From the NCBI RefSeq assembly GCF_038070105.1, contig NZ_JBBPBZ010000003.1:31460-95459 (forward strand): DNA of 64,000 nucleotides, in the 5' to 3' direction. The translations under genes were made by a program, and so were the position numbers. The notes under the pieces were generated by a model, which made no database searches, was not told the DNA's origin, and saw only the letters and a program-made list of their open reading frames with translations. Source of the stretch: Methylocystis sp. IM3. GTDB lineage: Bacteria; Pseudomonadota; Alphaproteobacteria; Rhizobiales; Beijerinckiaceae. This document shows positions 33,781-41,622 of the stretch, in pieces. Each line of letters opens with the position of its first letter. Positions within the stretch are counted from its first letter, which is position 1.

Positions 33781-35166
33781 ATGCAGACGAGTATAACGAC
33801 GCCCTTCGGGCGCCGGCGGTTGACGCGCGCCATGATCGCGCGCCAGTCGGCGACGCGGGATTTCATCGAAGCCCCCGGCGCGTCCGAGGCGGTCGCCCAC
33901 AAGTGGCGTCTGTTTCGCGCCGTGACGGAGGCGAAAGCCGCCCTCGGGGTCTCGGACCGCGCCTTGTCGGTTCTGCACGCCCTGCTGAGCTTTCATCAGG
34001 AGACCATGCTGACTTTGCCCGCGACGCCGGCCGGGGCGGCCGCCGTCGGGATCATCGTCTTCCCATCCAATCGGGAGCTCTCCATCCGCGCGCATGGCAT
34101 GGCGCCGGCGACGCTGCGCCGCCACCTCGCGAGCCTCGTCGAGGCCGGGCTGATCATCCGGCGCGACTCCCCGAACGGCAAGCGCTTCGCCCGGAAAGGG
34201 CAGGGGGGCGAGATCGAGGACGCTTATGGCTTCGACCTGGCGCCCTTGCTGGCGCGCTCGGCCGAAATCGAGCAACGCGCCGAGGCGGCCCGCGCCGAAG
34301 CCCGCGCCATGGCGCTTTTGCGCGAGAAGATCACCTTGGCGCGGCGCGACATTGCCAAGATGACGGCGCTCGGCATGGAGGAAGGCGTCGCCGCGGATTG
34401 GGAGGCGCTACAGCGCGCCTATCAACCCTTCGCGGACCATCCTCTTCGCACCCTCTCACGGGCCGAGACGGAGCGACTGGCGGCGGATTTAGCAAACCAT
34501 GCCGCAAACATCCGCAACCTTCTGGAAGATCGAGCCAAACTCCAAAAAAAGAGCGCCAGTGAGTCTCACGATGAGCGCCATATACAGAATCAAACCACAA
34601 AACTTTCTGATCTTGAACCACGCCTTCGAGAAGGCGGGGGGCGAGGTCCGGAGCCAGCAGGCCGGGAGAAGCCCCCTGCATCTGCACTCGACGCAGGGCC
34701 TTTCGCCGTCGCCAAGGGGACGGGAGCGGGGGCGGGGGCGCGCGCCTATCCGCTGGGAATGGTGCTCGAGGCGTGCCCGGATGTCGTCGATTACGCGCGG
34801 GGCGGCGAGATTTCGTCCTGGCGGGATCTCGCCGCGACAGCCGTAACGGTGCGCTCCGCCCTCGGCGTTTCGTCCGACGCATGGTCGCAGGCGATCGAGG
34901 TTCTGGGCGAGCATGATGCGGCGGTCGTCATGGCTGCGATCCTCCAGCGTGGCGATGAGATCAAGAGCGCTGGCGGCTACCTGCGCGCGTTGACGGCCAA
35001 GGCGCGGGTAGGGGCCTTCTCACTCGGTCCCGTGCTCATGGCGCTGTTGCGCGGGAAGGCGGCAAACGCGGGCAGAACTGGAAAAGCGGCGGAGCGATCA
35101 GGGTCTCGGGCTATCGGCGCGGACCGAGCAGCCCAAGTTTTTCGGCCCGATCCATCAGGCTTTTGA
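33781..35166 (+). CDS. repC: RepC replication initiator
   Basis: A 461-residue RepC of alphaproteobacterial repABC replicons. The N-terminus MQTSITTPFGRRRLTRAMIA is the family signature and fixes the start at 33781, although the frame is open back to 33625 over the antisense-RNA region. The N-terminal winged helix (VFPSNRELSIRAHGMAPATLRRHL) and the C-terminal block (SWRDLAATAVTVRSALGVS...GGYLRALTAKARVG) are both recognisable. RepC binds an origin inside its own gene; the AT-rich stretch near 34530-34625 is the candidate. The 3' end overlaps the convergent resolvase gene by 56 bases. Confidence 0.93.
   Translation: MQTSITTPFGRRRLTRAMIARQSATRDFIEAPGASEAVAHKWRLFRAVTEAKAALGVSDRALSVLHALLSFHQETMLTLPATPAGAAAVGIIVFPSNRELSIRAHGMAPATLRRHLASLVEAGLIIRRDSPNGKRFARKGQGGEIEDAYGFDLAPLLARSAEIEQRAEAARAEARAMALLREKITLARRDIAKMTALGMEEGVAADWEALQRAYQPFADHPLRTLSRAETERLAADLANHAANIRNLLEDRAKLQKKSASESHDERHIQNQTTKLSDLEPRLREGGGRGPEPAGREKPPASALDAGPFAVAKGTGAGAGARAYPLGMVLEACPDVVDYARGGEISSWRDLAATAVTVRSALGVSSDAWSQAIEVLGEHDAAVVMAAILQRGDEIKSAGGYLRALTAKARVGAFSLGPVLMALLRGKAANAGRTGKAAERSGSRAIGADRAAQVFRPDPSGF
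34530..34625. other. Candidate replication origin (AT-rich segment within repC)
   Basis: Within an otherwise about 70% G+C gene, these roughly 95 bases are clearly A-rich (runs such as CCAAAAAAAGAGC and ACCACAAAACTTTC). They encode a poorly conserved, Lys/Gln/Asn-rich linker between the two RepC domains. Origins of repABC plasmids lie in an AT-rich tract in the central part of repC, so this is the most likely oriV. No iterons were recognised. Confidence 0.45.
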
Positions 35167-36010
35167 CGGAGGAGGGAGCCCATCGGACGCCGCCGCGTGG
35201 GGTGCGTTCATACATCGCCTCAAGCTGAGCGCCGATTTGGGCGAGGGTAAGGTCGGGATTGGCCCGGGCGATGCCCGCGACGAGGGCGAGGAGCCGTTCG
35301 CTGCTCGCCCGGCGGGGCGCCGGCCGGAGGAGCGACGCTTCGGCGAGCCCTTCCGCGACGAAGCGTTTGACCGCGCGTTTCAATCGCTCGACGGTCCAGC
35401 GAGGGAGACCGCCGGTCGTCGCCCTGCCGTTCAGGACGCGCGCGACGTCTTCCCAGCGGTGTTCGGGGCGCATCTCCCTTACGACCGGGAGCCAGTGTTC
35501 GGCGGTCTGGTTGACGCGCTCGAAATAGCTCTGACTGCGGGCCTCGGCGGTGCGGCGGATCGCTTCCGGATCTCTGGCGCGCAGTTTTGGATTGCCGCCA
35601 ATGCGGCCGCGTTTCTTCGCCGCCCTGAGTCCGTCCCTGGTGCGTTCCTGGATGAGGGCGCGTTCGAGTTCTGCGACGGCGCCGAGCACCTGTAGGGCGA
35701 AACGGCCTTGCGGCGTCGAGGTGTCGATCGGGTCGGCCAGCGATTTGAAATGCGCGCCCCTGGCGTCCAGTGCGGCGATGACCGAGAGAAGATGGGAGAG
35801 GGAGCGGGCGAGGCGGTCTAGCCTGGCGACGACGAGAACGTCGCCGCGCCTCACAGCGGCCAGCGCCTGGGCGAGCTGGGGTCGAGAGGCCTTGGCGCCC
35901 GACAAGTGCTCCTTGAAGATCACGCCGCAGCCGGCGGCTTTCAGCGCATCGACCTGAGCGTCGGTCGCCTGATCTTCGGTTGAGACGCGGGCGTAGCCGA
36001 TCAACGTCAT
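35111..36010 (-). CDS. Serine recombinase (resolvase/invertase family)
   Basis: A 299-residue protein with a resolvase catalytic domain: IGYARVSTEDQ with the nucleophilic Ser near residue 10, LVVARLDRLARS, and the FALQVLGAVAELERALIQERTRDGL hinge helix. After about residue 140 the C-terminal half is longer than in Tn3/gamma-delta resolvases and carries a helix-turn-helix-like segment and basic helices. A role in dimer resolution of the replicon or of a lost transposon is plausible. The ATG at 36010 is fixed by the conserved MTLIGYARVS opening. Convergent with repC. Confidence 0.88.
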   Translation of the reverse strand: MTLIGYARVSTEDQATDAQVDALKAAGCGVIFKEHLSGAKASRPQLAQALAAVRRGDVLVVARLDRLARSLSHLLSVIAALDARGAHFKSLADPIDTSTPQGRFALQVLGAVAELERALIQERTRDGLRAAKKRGRIGGNPKLRARDPEAIRRTAEARSQSYFERVNQTAEHWLPVVREMRPEHRWEDVARVLNGRATTGGLPRWTVERLKRAVKRFVAEGLAEASLLRPAPRRASSERLLALVAGIARANPDLTLAQIGAQLEAMYERTPRGGVRWAPSSVKSLMDRAEKLGLLGPRR

Positions 36011-36090
36011 GAAAAATTCTCCGGACCGCGGCGCTCGTGCGTGAAACGCGCCGTCTGCCGACGGCTGCGCGCGTTTTTCCAAAATGAGAA

Positions 36091-36116
36091 TATCCGATGA
36101 AACGGTCGTTTGGATA
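36091..36116. repeat. Imperfect inverted repeat upstream of the resolvase gene
   Basis: TATCC-gatg-AAACG, then GT, then CGTTT-GGATA: arms of 10 bases with a 4-base insertion in one of them, starting 81 bases upstream of the resolvase start. Resolvases often act at a res site next to their gene, so this may be a subsite. Evidence is only position and symmetry. Confidence 0.3.
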
Positions 36117-36316
36117 CGCCTGCGAAAGGGGCCGCTTCGGCCCGGCCATCTGCGGCACATCGGGAAAACGAGCGTTGTACTGGCCCTCGGACGCCCCAAA
36201 GCCGCCTTTGGGCTGCGTTTGAGACTTGTTGGGATCAGCGAAAAAAGCTCCCGCGCCGGGCGGCTCCACGCGCGGCCCAAAGAGTATCGTGTGAAACAAG
36301 CAAATCTACCGTTAAG

Positions 36317-36345
36317 TTGATTATGGATAGTAGAGCATATGTAAT
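36317..36345 (+). promoter_or_regulatory. Candidate promoter of the sco-cox-act operon
   Basis: TTGATT at 36317-36322 and TGTAAT at 36340-36345 are separated by 17 bases in an AT-rich island of the 528-bp gap between resolvase and sco. It would give a leader of about 190 nt containing the hairpin at 36433-36473. The rest of the gap (36011-36316) shows no gene that I can support. Confidence 0.42.
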
Positions 36346-36432
36346 CCCGTGCTTTTCATCCTTACGTCGCCACCTGCGATTCCGGCCGCCCCGGCGGCAG
36401 TTTCCGAGGCCAGGCTGGCGGCGCGCAGGACG

Positions 36433-36473
36433 CGCGCGCCTCGCTTTGCCCAGGGCAAGGAAAGAGGCGCGCG
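36433..36473 (+). other. Long hairpin in the sco leader
   Basis: Perfect 10-base arms, CGCGCGCCTC (36433-36442) and GAGGCGCGCG (36464-36473), enclose an inner stem TTGCC/GGCAA with a CAG loop. There is no adjacent T-run, so it is not a clear rho-independent terminator; ATTTTC follows 8 bases later. It lies between the candidate promoter and the sco start and may be an attenuator or a protein-binding RNA structure. Confidence 0.5.
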
Positions 36474-36538
36474 GGGGAACATTTTCGGTGAGCGACTCGT
36501 TTGAGCCGAGGTTTTGACGACCGCTGGAATTTGGAGCG

Positions 36539-37354
36539 TTGATCGCATCTCTCGCCAGAACGTCGCTGCTTTGTTTGAGCATCCTCGCGTGGGGGCTCGC
36601 GCCCTGCCCGGATTCTTGGGGAGCGGTCGCTTGGGCGGGGCAGAGCCTTTCCGATCTGGAAAAGCTTTCCGCCAAACCCCGCCCCGACGACCGCTTGCCT
36701 CTGGCGGCTCACTTTCTCGATGAAGACGGAAATTCTGAAACGCTCGCGCACGCGTTCGATGGGCGGCCGGCGGTTTTGCTCTTTGTGGATTACGGATGCA
36801 AGAACATGTGCGGGGCCATGCTGGCGTTGACCAGTCGCGCTCTGGCCATGTCGGCGCTCGATCCGGGCCGAGACTACAGGATGATCGCCATCGGTCTCGA
36901 TCCCAATCAGGGCGCCGCGGCCGCCCGTGACCTGAAAGAATCGCTGATCGACCCAGGCGCGCCCCTCTTTGCCGCCACGCAGTTCTTGACCGGACCAGAG
37001 TCGTCGATTGCCGCAGTCGCGGCCTCTGTCCACTATCGCTATTCAAGAGACGCGGAACACAGCCAGTTTGCCCACGCCGCCGCAGTGCTGGTCGTGACTG
37101 ACGAAGGACGCGTAACCCGGATCATTCCCGCGACCGCTGTGACAGGCGAGACGCTGCGCCGCGCTCTCATCGAGGCGCAGCGCGGAATCCTCTCGCCGAT
37201 CCTGGATGCCGTTGGCTTGCTCTGTTACGGATATGGTCCGAGTCATGGGCTCTACAATAAAGTGATCTTGGCCACGCTGAGGGCAGGGGGCGCGATTGCT
37301 CTCCTCCTCCTCGCCGTAGGCATTTTGGTCCTCGTCCGGCGCACGGCGGCATGA
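36539..37354 (+). CDS. SCO1/SenC family copper chaperone
   Basis: A 271-residue protein with an N-terminal signal-like hydrophobic stretch, a thioredoxin-like domain with the copper-binding CKNMC (C87, C91), a distal His in the EHSQFAH segment, and a C-terminal membrane helix. SCO proteins deliver copper to the CuA centre of oxidase subunit II, encoded next (ATGA overlap). The start is uncertain: TTG at 36539 gives a plausible signal peptide, but its GGAG is only 2 bases away. Membrane-anchored C-terminus is seen in SCO proteins of act-cox operons. Confidence 0.85.
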   Translation: MIASLARTSLLCLSILAWGLAPCPDSWGAVAWAGQSLSDLEKLSAKPRPDDRLPLAAHFLDEDGNSETLAHAFDGRPAVLLFVDYGCKNMCGAMLALTSRALAMSALDPGRDYRMIAIGLDPNQGAAAARDLKESLIDPGAPLFAATQFLTGPESSIAAVAASVHYRYSRDAEHSQFAHAAAVLVVTDEGRVTRIIPATAVTGETLRRALIEAQRGILSPILDAVGLLCYGYGPSHGLYNKVILATLRAGGAIALLLLAVGILVLVRRTAA

Positions 37355-38289
37355 GCGAGGACTTCGCGCCCAAGGCGTCGTCTTACGCCGATCAATGGGA
37401 TTGGCTCTTTTTCGTGCTCGTCACGGTAAGCGCAATCGTCGTCGCGGCTGTTCTCGTCGCAATCGTCGTTTTTTCCATCCGCTACCGCAAAGGGGCCGCC
37501 GCTTTTCGAAAGGACCTTCCGGGCGCGTTTTCCAACCGCCTGGAGTATGGCTGGACCACGGCGACAGCCCTCGGTTTCCTTGCCATGTTCTGGTGGGCGG
37601 CGGCGACGCAGCTGCATCACGCCGTCCCGCCGGAAGGCGCGGTCGAAATCCATGTGCTCGCCAAGCAATGGATGTGGAAAATACAACAGCCTAACGGTGT
37701 GCAGGAAATAAACGAGCTCCATGCGCCGACCGGCCAGCCCGTCGAGCTCATCATGACGTCGGAGGACGTCATTCACAGCATGTTTCTTCCGGCCTTGAGA
37801 CTGAAGCAGGACGTGCTGCCGGGCCGCTACACCTATCTTTGGTTCAACGGCGACAAGCCTGGCGTCTATCACCTCCTCTGCGCTGAATATTGTGGGACAG
37901 CCCATTCGAGAATGACCGGCCGTTTCATATTGATGAGCCCCGTCGACTATTCCCGCTGGAGCGCCAGGCAACCGCAGGCGGACAACGCCGCCAAGCAAGG
38001 AGAAGGGCTCTTCAATTCCCTCGGATGCACGGGGTGTCACGCGCAAAACTCGAGCGTTCATGCGCCCGACCTGCACAATGTCTATGGCCGACCCGTGCAG
38101 CTTGCGGATGGAAGAAGCGTCGTCGCCGACGAAGCCTATCTGCGCGACTCGATCCTCCTGCCGGGAAAGGACGTCGTCGCGGGATTCGATCCGATCATGC
38201 CGAGCTTTCGCGGACAGGTGAACGAGGAGCAGATCATGCAGCTCATCGCCTATCTGAAATCGCTTGCGGCGCCGGGGAGGAACAAATGA
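37351..38289 (+). CDS. coxB: Cytochrome c oxidase subunit II, caa3 type
   Basis: A 312-residue subunit II. Two N-terminal membrane helices precede the cupredoxin domain with the CuA ligand set CAEYCGTAHSRM (C177, C181 and downstream His/Met). A fused C-terminal cytochrome c domain has a single haem site CTGCH (226-230) and a distal Met in the IMPSFRG segment, defining the caa3 type. Electrons pass from cytochrome c or alternative complex III to this haem, then CuA, then subunit I. ATGA overlaps on both sides. Confidence 0.94.
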   Translation: MSEDFAPKASSYADQWDWLFFVLVTVSAIVVAAVLVAIVVFSIRYRKGAAAFRKDLPGAFSNRLEYGWTTATALGFLAMFWWAAATQLHHAVPPEGAVEIHVLAKQWMWKIQQPNGVQEINELHAPTGQPVELIMTSEDVIHSMFLPALRLKQDVLPGRYTYLWFNGDKPGVYHLLCAEYCGTAHSRMTGRFILMSPVDYSRWSARQPQADNAAKQGEGLFNSLGCTGCHAQNSSVHAPDLHNVYGRPVQLADGRSVVADEAYLRDSILLPGKDVVAGFDPIMPSFRGQVNEEQIMQLIAYLKSLAAPGRNK

Positions 38290-39944
38290 GCCAGATCGCC
38301 GCAGTCGAGCCTCCGCCGGAAGAAAGCCCAACATGCACGAGCTACCTCGATGCGGGACATACGCTTGTGTCCTGGCTCACCACCACCGACCACAAGCGTA
38401 TCGGCATCCTCTACGCGATAGCGATCACGCTCTTCTTTTTCATCGCCGGGTTCGCCATCGGACTCGCGCGCCTCGAGCTCATGTCCCCACGGGGAATGTT
38501 ACTGACCGACGAGGGCTATAATCGCCTGTTCACTTTGCACGGCATCGTCATGGTGTGGTTTTTCCTGGTGCCGTCCATTCCCGCGACCTTCGGAAATTTC
38601 CTGATCCCCCTGATGATCGGCGCGCGGGACGTGGCTTTTCCTCGACTGAATCTCCTGTCCTGGTACATTTACCTCATCGGTGCGGGGTTCACCTGCTACG
38701 CTATCGTCGCTGGCGGCGTGGACACGGGGTGGACGTTCTACACGCCCTTTTCGTCACTTTATGCAAATGGCAATGTCGTCGCCGCAGCGGCCGGCGTCTT
38801 TGTCGCCGGATTCTCGTCAATCGCCACCGGCGTCAATCTGATAACCACGACGCACATGCTGCGCGCGCCGGGGATGGGCTGGTTTAGATTACCGCTCTTC
38901 GTTTGGGCGATCTACGCCACGAGCCTCGTGATGGTGCTGGCGACGCCGGTGCTGGCCATGACGCTGTTGCTGATCGTGGCGGAAAGACTCTTCCACCTGC
39001 CGGTGTTCAACCCGCATGAAGGCGGCGATCCCATATTGTTCCAGCATCTCTTCTGGTTCTACAGCCATCCGGCCGTCTATATCATGGTCCTGCCAGCGAT
39101 GGGGGTCATTTCGGAAGTATTTTCGTGCTTCGCCCGGCGCCGCGTTTTCGGCTATGTGATGATGATCTATGCGCTCCTTGGCATCGCGATCATCGGCTTC
39201 TTCGTCTGGGGCCATCACATGTTTGTCGCGGGCCAGTCGCAATATGCGAGCCTCGTCTTCTCCTTCCTTTCGTTCATGGTCGCTGTTCCTTCCGCCATAA
39301 AGGTGTTCAACTGGACAGCGACGCTCTATCGGGGCTCGATCAGCTTCGAGGCGCCGATGATCTACGCCATGGGCTTTCTGGGTCTTTTCACGATCGGCGG
39401 CCTGACCGGCCTTTTCGTCGCCTCGATTCCGATCGACGTTCACGTCACCGACACATATTTCGTCGTCGCGCATTTCCATTTCATCATGGTCGGGGGGACG
39501 GTCTCGGCCTTCTTCGCAGCCCTGCATTTCTGGTGGCCGAAGATCACCGGGAAACTCTATTCGGAAGCCTGGGCCCGTTTTGCCGCAATCATCATGTTTC
39601 TCGGCTTCAACACGACGTTCCTGCCGCAGTTCATCATGGGCTATGGCGGGATGCCGCGCCGTTATCATGTTTATCCACAGGAGTTCCAAGTTTACCACGT
39701 AATCTCTTCGATGGGCGCGCTCGTACTTTTCGCCGCTTATACGCTTCCGCTCGTCTATCTCGGCTGGTCCCTTTTCTACGGCAAGCGCGCGGGCCCAAAT
39801 CCATGGGGCGCAACGGGACTCGAATGGCAGACCCCCTCGCCTCCGCCCGAGCATAATTTCGATGAAATTCCCCGGGTCGATGCGCCGCCCTATAATTATC
39901 ATCCAGAGAAGGAAGAGGCGTTCGAGCCGCAGGGGCGTTCATGA
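38286..39944 (+). CDS. coxA: Cytochrome c oxidase subunit I, A2 type
   Basis: A 552-residue haem-copper oxidase subunit with twelve predicted membrane helices. Haem and CuB ligands are in TLHGIVMVW, the helix VI motif FYSHPAVYIM, the GHHMF segment, and VAHFHFIM. The helix VI motif is YSHPxV, not GHPEV: this is the A2 subfamily in which the usual glutamate of the D channel is replaced by a Tyr-Ser pair. A2 oxidases are the common partners of alternative complex III. Start ATG at 38286 overlaps coxB by 4 bases. Confidence 0.95.
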   Translation: MSQIAAVEPPPEESPTCTSYLDAGHTLVSWLTTTDHKRIGILYAIAITLFFFIAGFAIGLARLELMSPRGMLLTDEGYNRLFTLHGIVMVWFFLVPSIPATFGNFLIPLMIGARDVAFPRLNLLSWYIYLIGAGFTCYAIVAGGVDTGWTFYTPFSSLYANGNVVAAAAGVFVAGFSSIATGVNLITTTHMLRAPGMGWFRLPLFVWAIYATSLVMVLATPVLAMTLLLIVAERLFHLPVFNPHEGGDPILFQHLFWFYSHPAVYIMVLPAMGVISEVFSCFARRRVFGYVMMIYALLGIAIIGFFVWGHHMFVAGQSQYASLVFSFLSFMVAVPSAIKVFNWTATLYRGSISFEAPMIYAMGFLGLFTIGGLTGLFVASIPIDVHVTDTYFVVAHFHFIMVGGTVSAFFAALHFWWPKITGKLYSEAWARFAAIIMFLGFNTTFLPQFIMGYGGMPRRYHVYPQEFQVYHVISSMGALVLFAAYTLPLVYLGWSLFYGKRAGPNPWGATGLEWQTPSPPPEHNFDEIPRVDAPPYNYHPEKEEAFEPQGRS

Positions 39945-40582
39945 TGATCGATGGCGCAACTGTGCTCCGCTTCCCCTGGCCGAGCGTGGAGCGACAGCGT
40001 CTCGGCGTCGCCTTCGGCATGTGGACGTTTCTTGCCAGCGAAATTCTGTTCTTTGGCGGTTTGTTTCTAAGCTATGCCGTTTACCGGTCGCTCTATCCGC
40101 AGGCTTTCGCCGTCGCCTCGCATGCGACGAGCATGTTTTACGGAACCATCAACACGGCGTTGCTGCTCACCAGCAGTTTCGTCATGACGCTGGCCTTGCA
40201 CGCATCAAAAAAAAGAGCGCGGGCGCTTGTTGTGAGTTGCCTGTTGCTGACAGCCGCGTTTGGGCTTGCATTCCTTGCGGTCAAGGGACTCGAATATGCT
40301 GAGGACATAGACAAGGGCCTTATTCCGGGGCCCGGTTTCACGCTCGAGCCGGATACGACGCGCCTGTTCTTTGCGCTCTACTGGGTCATGACAGGGATAC
40401 ATGCGATCCATCTCGCCATTGGCGTCGCGCTTGTCGTCTACCTCGGCGCGGCGTTGCTCAGCGAGAGAATGGCGACGGAAAGCCCTGCGGTCGAAGCCAC
40501 GTCCCTGTATTGGCATTTTGTGGACAGTATCTGGCTCGTTCTTTATGCGTTGATCTACCTGCCCGGGCGGCACGCGCCATGA
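39941..40582 (+). CDS. coxC: Cytochrome c oxidase subunit III
   Basis: A 213-residue, five-helix subunit III. It has GMWTFLASEILFFGGLF near the start and the YWVMTGIHAIHLAIG and YWHFVDSIWLVLYALIYL helices at the end, all family hallmarks. It stabilises subunit I and may modulate proton uptake. ATGA overlap with coxA; an ATG one codon later is an alternative start. Confidence 0.93.
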   Translation: MMIDGATVLRFPWPSVERQRLGVAFGMWTFLASEILFFGGLFLSYAVYRSLYPQAFAVASHATSMFYGTINTALLLTSSFVMTLALHASKKRARALVVSCLLLTAAFGLAFLAVKGLEYAEDIDKGLIPGPGFTLEPDTTRLFFALYWVMTGIHAIHLAIGVALVVYLGAALLSERMATESPAVEATSLYWHFVDSIWLVLYALIYLPGRHAP

Positions 40583-40893
40583 TCCGGATCGCGCTGCGAT
40601 ATGGAGGCGTGTGGCTGCTCCTGCTTTTCCTTCTCGGCGCGTCCGCGGCGACGGCTTACCTGGATCTTCAGGGAAAAGGCCCATTGCTGCATCTCGGCGT
40701 CGCGGCGCTCCAGGTCCTTCTGGTCTGGCTCCTGTTCATGGATTTACGCCGCGCGAGCGGTCTTGTTCGACTCAGCGCAGTGGCAGGTCTGCTCTGGCTC
40801 GCAATCATGTTCATGCTCGCCTTTTCGGATTATGCCACGCGCGGGTGGAACGAGGCGCCGACGGGCTACCCGGACAACATCGCCGCCTCGTAG
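40579..40893 (+). CDS. coxD: Cytochrome c oxidase subunit IV-like small protein
   Basis: A 104-residue protein with three hydrophobic helices, of the prokaryotic COX4-like type that follows subunit III in caa3 operons (LLHLGVAALQVLLVWLLFMDLRRA). Probably an accessory membrane subunit. Overlaps coxC by 4 bases; 72 bases separate it from actA. Confidence 0.85.
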   Translation: MIRIALRYGGVWLLLLFLLGASAATAYLDLQGKGPLLHLGVAALQVLLVWLLFMDLRRASGLVRLSAVAGLLWLAIMFMLAFSDYATRGWNEAPTGYPDNIAAS

Positions 40894-40965
40894 GCAGGCG
40901 CGCCCATAAGGAACTTTCGGACGCTGATCGGGTTCAGGCTACGGCGCATAAACCGGGATGCGGCG

Positions 40966-41622
40966 ATGGCGCAGATTTTCAGGCCCTATGCAGACTCGAT
41001 CGTCCGTGTCGCGATGATCGCAATTCTGGCGTTTCCCTTTCTGATCGTGGGCGTGGCCTATGGCGTGATGTGGTCGCCTTATATTACCGGAGAGCATGTG
41101 ACATTGGAGCAGCCTGTGCCGTTCAGTCACCAGCACCACGCGGGGCAGCTTGGCCTCGATTGTCGATACTGCCACACCTCCGTTCAGCAATCGGCCTTTG
41201 CTTCGGTTCCGCCGACTGAAACCTGCATGACCTGCCATTCTCAGCTCTTCACGAACGCCGAGATGCTCGCCCCCGTGCGCAAAAGCCTGGCCGACGACAA
41301 GCCAATCAAATGGACGCGGGTTCATCGGCTGCCTGGCTACGTCTATTTCGATCACTCGATTCACGTCGCAAAGGGCGTTGGCTGCTCGACATGCCACGGG
41401 CGCGTGGATCAAATGCCGCTCGTTCAGCAGACCCAACCGCTCACGATGTCGTGGTGCCTTTCCTGTCATCGAGACCCTGCGCCCTATCTTCGACCAAGAG
41501 AGGAAATTTTCAACATGGATTGGATGGCGGGGAAGGATCAGAAGCGGCAGGGCAAGGACCTTATCGAGCGTTATCACATAAATATCGATCACCTCTCCGA
41601 TTGTTCCGTTTGCCATCGATGA
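40966..41622 (+). CDS. actA: ActA, pentahaem cytochrome c of alternative complex III
   Basis: A 218-residue protein with one N-terminal membrane helix and five CxxCH haem sites: CRYCH, CMTCH, CSTCH, CLSCH and CSVCH. It matches ActA of alternative complex III, which relays electrons from the quinol-oxidising subunits toward cytochrome c or a caa3 oxidase. His residues for axial ligation are abundant (FSHQHHAGQ). Its stop overlaps the actB ATG by 4 bases. ATG at 40966 lies in a good context after a 72-base gap. Confidence 0.93.
   Translation: MAQIFRPYADSIVRVAMIAILAFPFLIVGVAYGVMWSPYITGEHVTLEQPVPFSHQHHAGQLGLDCRYCHTSVQQSAFASVPPTETCMTCHSQLFTNAEMLAPVRKSLADDKPIKWTRVHRLPGYVYFDHSIHVAKGVGCSTCHGRVDQMPLVQQTQPLTMSWCLSCHRDPAPYLRPREEIFNMDWMAGKDQKRQGKDLIERYHINIDHLSDCSVCHR

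Noticed and set aside
36433..36473. Leader hairpin as a rho-independent terminator
   Set aside because: No U-tract directly after the stem, and no upstream plus-strand gene to terminate.
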